From the NCBI GenBank assembly GCA_002633005.1, contig NMRA01000062.1, positions 1,039,981-1,103,980 on the forward strand: a stretch of 64,000 nt of DNA, read 5' to 3'. Both the position numbers and the translations under genes were made by a program. The notes below the pieces were generated by a model that was given only the letters and a program-made list of their open reading frames with translations, was not told the DNA's origin and made no database searches. Positions 56,401-64,000 of the stretch are shown piece by piece (the first letter of the stretch is position 1; each line of letters opens with the position of its first letter). Source of the DNA: Phoronis australis (taxonomy: Eukaryota > Phoronida > Phoronidae).

Positions 56401-57190
56401 TTTTGTATACTAATAATCTATTCTCGTCAAATAAAGTCTACAAACCTTTATAATCACCAGGTTTGTTGGTCTCTCTTCTCTATTTTTTGCATTAAATCCA
56501 CGTACCGATTGGTACTAGGAGCTGTTCACACCGTTAAATAAACCTGGCAGTAGTTGACTTGATGCTTTACCTAACTTAGATTGTGTCTGAACCGCTACAG
56601 ATGTTTGCTCAGTTGTCGCAGCTATTGTTCAAATTAGAAGGTCAACAGACATTCAAAAGTAAGTGTGCTATGAATGAAAAAAACATACAAATATAAGGGT
56701 GGTACCGCTTTAACTAAACAACAACATGAACAGGTTATTATTCTGAACAAAACCCAAAAACGCTGCTGTTATTCGTGAGAACGGAATGCATACAGCACAG
56801 TGTAGTTACGCGGCAAATTTGTAGCCGTTCACTTTGGAAACAAATACATGTGAGGGTAACTTTTAATCACGTTCATATCTTCGGGTAAGCTGTTTCTTTG
56901 GTGTTTACTTTACATAACCTGCATCTGGCAAAATCCAGAAATAGTGGAAAAAACGTTGGTTTCTACGCCTAAGCCAAAACGCCCTCTAGGAAAGTTACAT
57001 CTGATTAATTTTTATAACACTCTAAGTAACAGATGTTTATTTTGCAAAGCTTAGAATTTTTTCCTGTGTTTGACGTCGGGAATTCTTAGAAAGCTGTTCA
57101 TTGTCGCCGCAATGACTTTGGAAAATTTGCCCTATTCGTGGTTATCAGTAAACAGTGTTAACGGAGTACATTCATATTAAAAGCCCGTCT
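53471..57190. other. Intergenic stretch, nothing recognised
   Basis: About 3.7 kb of A/T-rich sequence. A minus-strand frame at 54024-54233 and a plus-strand frame at 55429-55713 look unlike any family I know and have no good start. No element or RNA gene seen. Confidence 0.5.
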
Positions 57191-57199
57191 TTCAATTGC

Positions 57200-58270
57200 A
57201 TGAACAAACTGGCCAAGTGTTGTTTCAACTTGTATTGGACCTTATTGAAAAGCGTGTGTATTTATTCGAATCTATAGAAAATGTAGATTTTAACCATGTA
57301 GAATTTGATTTCCGACTGTTTACCAATCTGCCATTAACTGATTCACGTGACCACCTGATTATAGCACAATTTAGCAAAGACGAATGCTACGTTCACACTA
57401 AAACTCCGACCGGTATCAACAACAAGGCCAAGTTTTGACTTACATAAATATTTAGTATGACAGAGCGCCGTCAAAGTTTTCTAAATTATCCATTGCTTTC
57501 GTGACATGCAACGAACCGGTTCTTTTGAAAATTTAAACTTTTCTTCTTGGTCAAAAGTCACGATTTCATAAGCCCATTTTGGTAAATAATGAAACAATTG
57601 CATGTAGCAAGGTATATTTTAACAGTTTCACTAAATATTACTTAAATGCACAAATATAAGTAATACAAAAGGCCGCTTAAGTTTAAGAATATATGTGCAA
57701 GTTTTAAAGTCGCCATCTCCTACTCTGGCATAAAATTAAGCAAATGGGTAATTAACATAAATCTCGCTTAAATTTAAGCATATATCTGTACAAGTTCGGA
57801 ACTTGCCATCTTCTACTCACGAAAATCATAAAACTTCAGTTTTTGATAGCCCCTTGATGTCCAAGTGAAACAAATTATTTAACAAATCCTTTACTGCATC
57901 TTGGGTGTACAGTACATGTCGATTAATTTCTGCAAGTTTCGTGTGAGTTTGAAGTTAGTTGAATTGGAATATTTCAATGATCCTACATACATGTAACGGT
58001 AATCGACCTACTACGGTGAGCTTGGTTCAAAAGGAGGACGAAATGGTTAAATCTTAAAAATGTTATTTTTGATAACTACAAAACTCTATAATTTAGCTCA
58101 GCAAACGCGTATACTGTCTGCAAATAGAAATTGTGTAAAATTATATTTTTGTCTTTATATCAATCTGTCATTAGTTAGGGCACGTGACCATGTTTTTTCG
58201 TAAAACTTAGTAAAAAGGGGATAAATTCATTGCAAAACGACAGGCGCCAAGTGTGTATGACATAAATGTT
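57200..58270. repeat. Diverged direct repeats
   Basis: Two relations are visible. cgcttaagtttaagaatata at 57674 and cgcttaaatttaagcatata at 57765 head two about 65-base copies, 91 apart (both continue to tcgccatct / ttgccatct). Also caatctgccattaactgatt-cacgtgaccac near 57328 resembles caatctgtcattagttaggg-cacgtgaccat near 58161. This suggests an old duplicated, non-coding repeat. Confidence 0.45.
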
Positions 58271-61200
58271 CAAGGTAATATCTCAGAAACTGTATTACCG
58301 TTTTCTTAAATCATCGTTTCGTTTTCGTTTTATGCAAATTTAAAGATTTGTCATCAAATTTATGTAAGTCCTATTTTTGACAGCCTCCATCCAAATATTA
58401 GCAGCGTTATAGAGAACAGTGGAAATAGCCTGATACTTGAACGTTCCATGTGAATCCCACCAGCCACTTTTGAGATTTGATGATGTTCCTAACTTGGCCA
58501 AAACTGGACATTTTTCTATAGTTCTACACAAGACAGCGTATAAAATCTCGATGGAAAGACATGTCAGGTGTGTCTAAAGTAATACTAAAACCCATTTCAG
58601 CCTCCGTTAGCGTTGTGAACTGTGGCCATATGATTTACACTTTTTAAAAACGTTTTTTGCATTTGTAGTTACAAGTGTTGCTTAATTGCAAAGATACAGC
58701 AAATTTCTGTGACGGTTGTTGTCTACTTTGTTTCGCAAATAGCAGATATCCACATGTAGATGAACAATAATTTCATCTCTTAGGAGAGCTAGTGACTATG
58801 TACATGTAACAGTTGGTGACTAAACAAGTTTTGATTGCATTCATCAAAGCAGGTTTTAATTCGATAATAGATAGAATATAAAGCGAAAAAACGGTGTTGA
58901 TTTTTTATAAGTGAGGTTGTTTGTTTATTTTGAGGAAAGGTGTTATACACGTACATTGCTTATGTACTTTCCCATTGTTCATTTCTGTATTTTCTCTAAT
59001 GTTTGTTTTCATTATCAATGTCTGGGTCTTTCCGTAGTCCTTTCATTTGTCTACAATCCCTACCAGCGTGCCTCTTTATCTATCATCAACGTACGCGTTT
59101 AAACGTATTTCGTAGTGGCATATTAGCTCCCATGATCTGCGTCATTCCGTTTAAAAATCTCACGAGAAGAAAACCACTGTATCCCTAGAGAGAGACTCAA
59201 GGAATTCAGAAGTATCACGTGCTTATTTCTAATGCAAACTACTCGGACATACATGTAGTAGCCAAAGCATCACTATCGCAAAATCAGGGAAAACGCAAAG
59301 TTTGTGCACGTTTTTGTTTCAGCCTCTTTTCCGAGGTCCAACTGCGATTTTATATGATTTTTTGTTGGAATGAAACGTGCTATCAGTGACCAATGTTTCG
59401 AAAATATATGTAACAAATTATCGGTCACCCAGCTTTCACCATTGTAAAAAACTTAAAAAGTGCAAGGTGTGGTTTTGCAATATTTTTCTCCATAAATTAA
59501 AATTTATATCGAAAATGGACCCTTATTTCATATGAAAAGCGTAGCAGCCCGTCTATTATTACAACTAGGTCAAAAAAATTATGGCGTGCTAGACAGCAGA
59601 ATACAAAGGCTCAATTACAGACCTAATAGTTATGAATATGGGCATGTTGTTTTTGAGGGATGACGTCGCAAATTCTCTTTGTAAAGTGCGGTGCAGGTGT
59701 GACACACACACACGCACTGTGAGATCGGCTTTTAGCAATAATATTTGTCAATGGGAGAAATAAAATTGTGGGTTTATTCAAACATAACCGCTATAGGTAA
59801 ATAAATACCGCACCCTTAAAAATTACATTACGAACAATATATCTGTTTGCGACGGCATTCGTGTAAAGGCATAGGTATATGGAAGCTCGCTTTAGTGGAG
59901 ACAACCGCTTTACCTCTCGCTCCACCCCCCCCCCCCTGACACCAGTGATCTTCCAAGAAATTGCCTTTCCTCCGCCCCATGTCGTTGAATCAGTCCCACA
60001 GAGAGGTGAAAATTAAATTAATACGAATATGCCACACTCCTGTCCCCGTGGTCCCAACGTCAGATTATTGCTTATCGCCACCACTTTAAACCCCCCGCTC
60101 CTTGTCTTTGCCAATTTTGCACCTTCTCGCTATATGCGTGGAGTCTTTGTAGTTTGGTGGTGGAGATGACTCGGAAGGAAGCCAGTTTAAACTTGAGTAC
60201 CGGCACTTCCACTTCAATTCGCGAGGAAAGGTCATATATAAGATCTGAGAATGTTACGGGGTTATGCGATTGGGCACGATTTTGACCTTCACTGGGAGGC
60301 ATGTTTCATGAATTTGAAAATATAAAAAAATTATTACCGAAATCAGTCTTCAATTGGCATAAGCCTAACTCAAGAGACCCCTCGACTGGCGGCGAAATCC
60401 GGAGAAATACGGGATGGAATAACGTCATCTCGGAACTAGTAGAAAGGATATCGTATTGAAAGTTATAATTAAGTACTTGAAATCCAATGTCAGGGTTAAT
60501 ATAATGAGTGTCAGATTTGAGGAAAATTTACTTCATTGAGGGTCGTCCATTGTAGGGGTACATGTTGACAGGGTGCGTTTCCGGGGTCCTTTGTTCAAAA
60601 TTCCTTTTCGAAAAGGGTTCTCCATTTTTTGAGACTGACCCCGAATTTCGTCCTTTTACGTCACAATTCACCAAAACACCAATTTCATAGAGCGTTTTAC
60701 AAAAAAGTACCTCGTGCAATTTGCTGTTTGGGGTAGGACGTATAACTATTGTCCTAAACTTCAATTTGCATAAATGTTCACAAAATGATCGTCATTGTCT
60801 TCTCAGATTGGTTATACTAGTAATAATAATCGTCTACGAATCACTCCATTTTCGTAGAGGCATACATGTAAACATGAAGACCAGGGGCCCGTTCCAAGTA
60901 ACAGACTTACATTAATTTTTGACCAAAGAAAATCACACTCCTGACATTCTGATCGACACAGCAAATTTCATAAGATCACATGCGATCAACAAAAGAATCA
61001 GTATCGCAAGTAAAAATTGCTATTAATTTTAGAGTTATAAAACAATCGAAAGTTTATTATGTCGGATTTATTGAGTGCTTAGGGGCAATTGTCGAATGAC
61101 GCAACCTTTGAAGAGAACCTTGTCGTCTGAGACCAGATTCCTTAACATAAAAGGCACGATGCCCAAAGAAAGATTGTAGACTGTTTCCACCATCAAATCA

Positions 61201-62454
61201 CCCTCATTATATCACAAGGGCACTACCCTTTACATACAGGACTTACGATTTCACAAAAAGGTGGAAAGAGAGGCATCTGATTCCATCATTGGGGCGCTCC
61301 CCGTGAGGGGGCACTTAAGAAAAATTATGTAGATTTATATTATTCCAAGAGCAGGGATTTGTTTCAAATAATATTACTATTAAAATGGGCAAAATGAGTG
61401 ACAGATGACTTCATTACCCAGAAGAATTGTCTTCTGAACTAATTTGCTCTGGATAATCTTTGCATTACAATTTCTCTCAGATTTCTTTGCAGCATACATG
61501 AATTAGGACACAATTTCCAGTTGACGCAGCTTACTTGTAAGATGAAACAATTTTTGCCAGACGACGATACGTAAGACGGTGGACAGCGTTCTGCATTTTT
61601 GTACGGCTTTGATAACGTGGAATATTTACCAGCATTTCTTTACATAATCTATGCGACCATCATGCCATCAAACTGTAACCGTGGGATATCAATATTAATT
61701 TTCAAAATGTCTTTTCATGAGAGAAATCGCGTTTCGTCCATGTCATCTTGTCCCGACTTGGTCACCGCAGTCAGAAGTTAGGTCAAGGCAATAGCACATT
61801 TGTGCTTTCATGATGCTGATGTTGTATTGAGTGTGTTCGTTATTGTTGTTTATTCTGCATGTAAACGCTCAGTTGTTTTTTCGTCTTCTATCGAGAGGGC
61901 AAAAACAAATAGAAATACTATGACTGAGTGGGTTCGTGAATGACGACATTGAAATGCTGTTGAAGTTAGAGCAATAGTTTACGACTACAGTGTATGTTGG
62001 AAGAACGTGAGATCTTCATTCAGACATCAGTTAACGTGGATAGCGGGGTTCAGAACATTGCCCTAACGGCAACAATTGAAACTCTAATTCAATAATGCAT
62101 TGAAATGCCCAAATGAGTGAAAGATCGTTTTTCTTTTCATCAGTGTTGACTTAAGGGTTTTCCGTGTTTAAACCATTGAAATTAAGGACGTTATATACCG
62201 CGTGCGCTATCGTTCCTATTAATAGTAACACGGAAATATCGTCTCAGATGTTTTTATTTAACTACTGTTACTTATTTGGAAAATAGTTTCAATGGACTTC
62301 TGGCACTTTATGAGAGCATACCCATATATTTAAAAGGATACTAACACATGCTTTGGTTATTTCATCCAATCCTCGTTCTGTCACCTGCTAACACATGTTG
62401 TGTGATAAAAGCAGGATTCAATTAAAAACTAATACGTTCCGCGTCACATACATA
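58271..62454. other. Intergenic stretch, nothing recognised
   Basis: About 4.2 kb with only short frames, a C13 run near 59925 and a short CA tract near 59702. No exon or element is supported. Confidence 0.5.
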
Positions 62455-62474
62455 CACAAAACGTAACGATAGTA

Positions 62475-62571
62475 ATGAAGTAATATCCCACGAAACATTA
62501 TTCCGCGTATGGTCCGAGACCGAAGGTCCGTGTCGGTACGCGGAATAATGTTGAGTAGGATATTACTTCAT
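62475..62571. mobile_element. 35-bp inverted repeat with 27-base spacer (foldback element)
   Basis: The arms 62475-62509 and 62537-62571 are inverted complements with about four mismatches (atgaagtaatatcc outer, acattattccgcgta inner). The spacer contains ggtccg twice with a small internal repeat. Weaker symmetry continues outside the arms (acaaaacgta left, tacgttttgt right), so the whole foldback may span about 62455-62602. Confidence 0.75.
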
Positions 62572-62844
62572 ATACAGTACACCAATCGAAGTACGTTTTG
62601 TATTTATCCCATACATTTCGAATTCCTAAGTTTCTTTCATTTTTCGGCAGATTTTTTTTAAAATACTTCAGTCAGACTGTTCACGTGGCGGATCACATCC
62701 TACATGTATGTACTTGAGCGGTAGATTGCAAGTTTTCTCTAGAGGAAGAAACAGTTTTAAATGTAACGATTTATTACTTAAAAAGATGTAACAAAGATGA
62801 AAACAACGGTAACAGCGCATTGAACTTGTAACATCCCCTGAAAG

Positions 62845-62884
62845 TAGTTAAACAAGAAATAGTTAAACAAATAGTTAAACAACA
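62845..62884. repeat. Short tandem repeat tagttaaacaa x3
   Basis: Three close copies of tagttaaacaa with small interruptions. Ordinary slippage-type repeat. Confidence 0.7.
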
Positions 62885-63453
62885 ACATGTGATGTTATTG
62901 GGGACAAATAAAACAAGACAAGAATAATATATATGTTAAGTTGTATTGGGAATTCCATGGTCACAGCTGTACAAATAATTATTTCACAAAATGTACCAGT
63001 ACCTTAACTACGAGAGATTTGCGATACCCAATGTGTAATTCAGTGTCGGATACTAAGTGGCATATCTTAGTATAGTACCAAATGGGAACTAATAGGTACA
63101 TGTATAAAAATTGCGTAATTAGAAAAAAAACTTAGGAGTGAATGTAATGTTAACTGAGGCTATTATAGTTACCGAGGAATCGGCGCCTGAGTTACTGACG
63201 ATATAATAGTTAGCAATTGAATACTGAGACAGGGGTGTCATATAATTAACAGTTTTGTACCAGACGTTATGTTTAGGGCTTGATTGCATGTCGAGTGTTA
63301 TTTATACTACTCCAACTGCATTACTTTAAACTATGTCAAGGAACTAACGACTGAAAATTTCCACACGATAATCGAAATTAAGTCCCATTGTAAATCTCAT
63401 TATTTTTTAGACTTCCTAACTACATGACACTGGACTCGTCAGTGCTGTAAGAA

Positions 63454-63517
63454 ATGCCGCCAGGGAGGACAAAATGCCTGGCTTCGGGCATCGTGGTTCT
63501 AATGATGTGTCACCAAG
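63454..63517 (+). CDS. Possible first coding exon (signal peptide) of a downstream gene
   Basis: ATG at 63454 (context gaaATGc) opens 21 codons followed by one base and the consensus donor G|gtgagttc. The peptide has Arg and Lys near the start, then a hydrophobic core LASGIVVLMMC, as in a signal peptide. A phase-1 donor after a signal peptide is the usual layout of extracellular-module genes, including the mucin gene in this window. A possible acceptor (tttttag) stands at 63411. No downstream exon is visible in the last 480 bases, so this rests on one short segment. Confidence 0.35.
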
Positions 63518-64000
63518 GTGAGTTCTTTGAAAACACCGAACACTTGTTTTCACGACTCGGGCAATCTCTGATTTTTTTTCTAAAATCCCTAAAATGTACG
63601 TGTAAGTGTGTTTTCCCTTTTTCACTTAACCCTCAAGGAATATACATAAGGAACATAATCCATGCGACTATGGCTATAATAGGAAGTTCTGGATAATTTG
63701 ATTTATACCTGAAGAAGTTTTGCCTTAAGGTGAGAGAACTATGTATTAAGAGAAGAAACTAGTCAAAGAGAATTGTTGGTTTGGGTAGGAGCTTATTTTT
63801 TCAGTAATATGGATTAACAGTGCATATAAGAATGAGAAATGTAACCAACCAAACTTGTTTTAACGTTTCCCATGGCAAGATATATATTGATTTATACCCG
63901 CATCAATAAAAGAAAATGGTCTTTTTTATGACATTGAGTCTAAGAGATCAGATATTGGACGGATAGACGTACACCGTTAAGTCTATCACTCTCGAATACT
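63518..64000. other. End of window, nothing further recognised
   Basis: Would be the first intron of the candidate gene at 63454 if that is real. No acceptor followed by a module-like exon is seen before the edge. Confidence 0.4.

Overview
The window looks like eukaryotic nuclear DNA from an invertebrate animal, most likely a marine deuterostome (hemichordate, echinoderm or cephalochordate), though a lophotrochozoan cannot be excluded. Signs are short exons with canonical GT/AG borders separated by introns of about 0.2-3 kb, extracellular-module exons with phase-1 borders, decayed transposons, and a scaffold gap of 38 Ns (52483-52520). No bacterial-type genes, rRNA or CRISPR array were seen. 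I cannot name the species.

Positions 1-39881 hold one very large plus-strand gene, cut off at its 5' side by the window edge. I could place 32 exons. They join in one open frame of 14304 bases (4767 codons plus stop), and every exon junction agrees in phase. The product is a giant single-pass membrane mucin of the NIDO-AMOP-VWD (MUC4-like) class. The order is: Ser/Thr/Gln mucin domain 1 (at least 1973 residues, built on a 263-residue repeat), two CCP/sushi domains, one EGF, NIDO, AMOP, VWD with a GDPH motif, a cadherin/Ig-like domain, a Cys-containing linker, fourteen EGF-type modules, mucin domain 2 (about 940 residues of 12-residue repeats), a SEA domain with a GSIIV motif, one EGF, a transmembrane helix and a 142-residue cytoplasmic tail. 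The EGF total is about sixteen. A polyadenylation signal lies 110 bases after the stop codon.

The introns carry several copies of a repeat element containing a ladder of motifs about 140 bp apart. On the minus strand these motifs read as CCACTAGGGGGC or CCACTAGGTGGC, which is the vertebrate CTCF core consensus. The best copies are at 34946-36203 and 37732-39006. Older copies lie at 12284-14250, 21520-22310 and 30660-30735, and outside the gene at 53160-53470. This is the most unusual non-coding signal in the window.

From 39882 to about 63450 I see no convincing protein-coding gene. This 23.5 kb holds dispersed inverted-repeat elements (40205-40456, 47507-47712, 62475-62571), a decayed non-LTR reverse transcriptase fragment (45980-46430), a TIR-bounded element with a tRNA-like segment and the assembly gap (52450-53132), a promoter-like motif cluster (48661-48815) and small hairpins. 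At 63454-63517 there is a possible first coding exon (signal-peptide-like, ATG to phase-1 donor) of another plus-strand secreted or membrane gene that would continue past the window.
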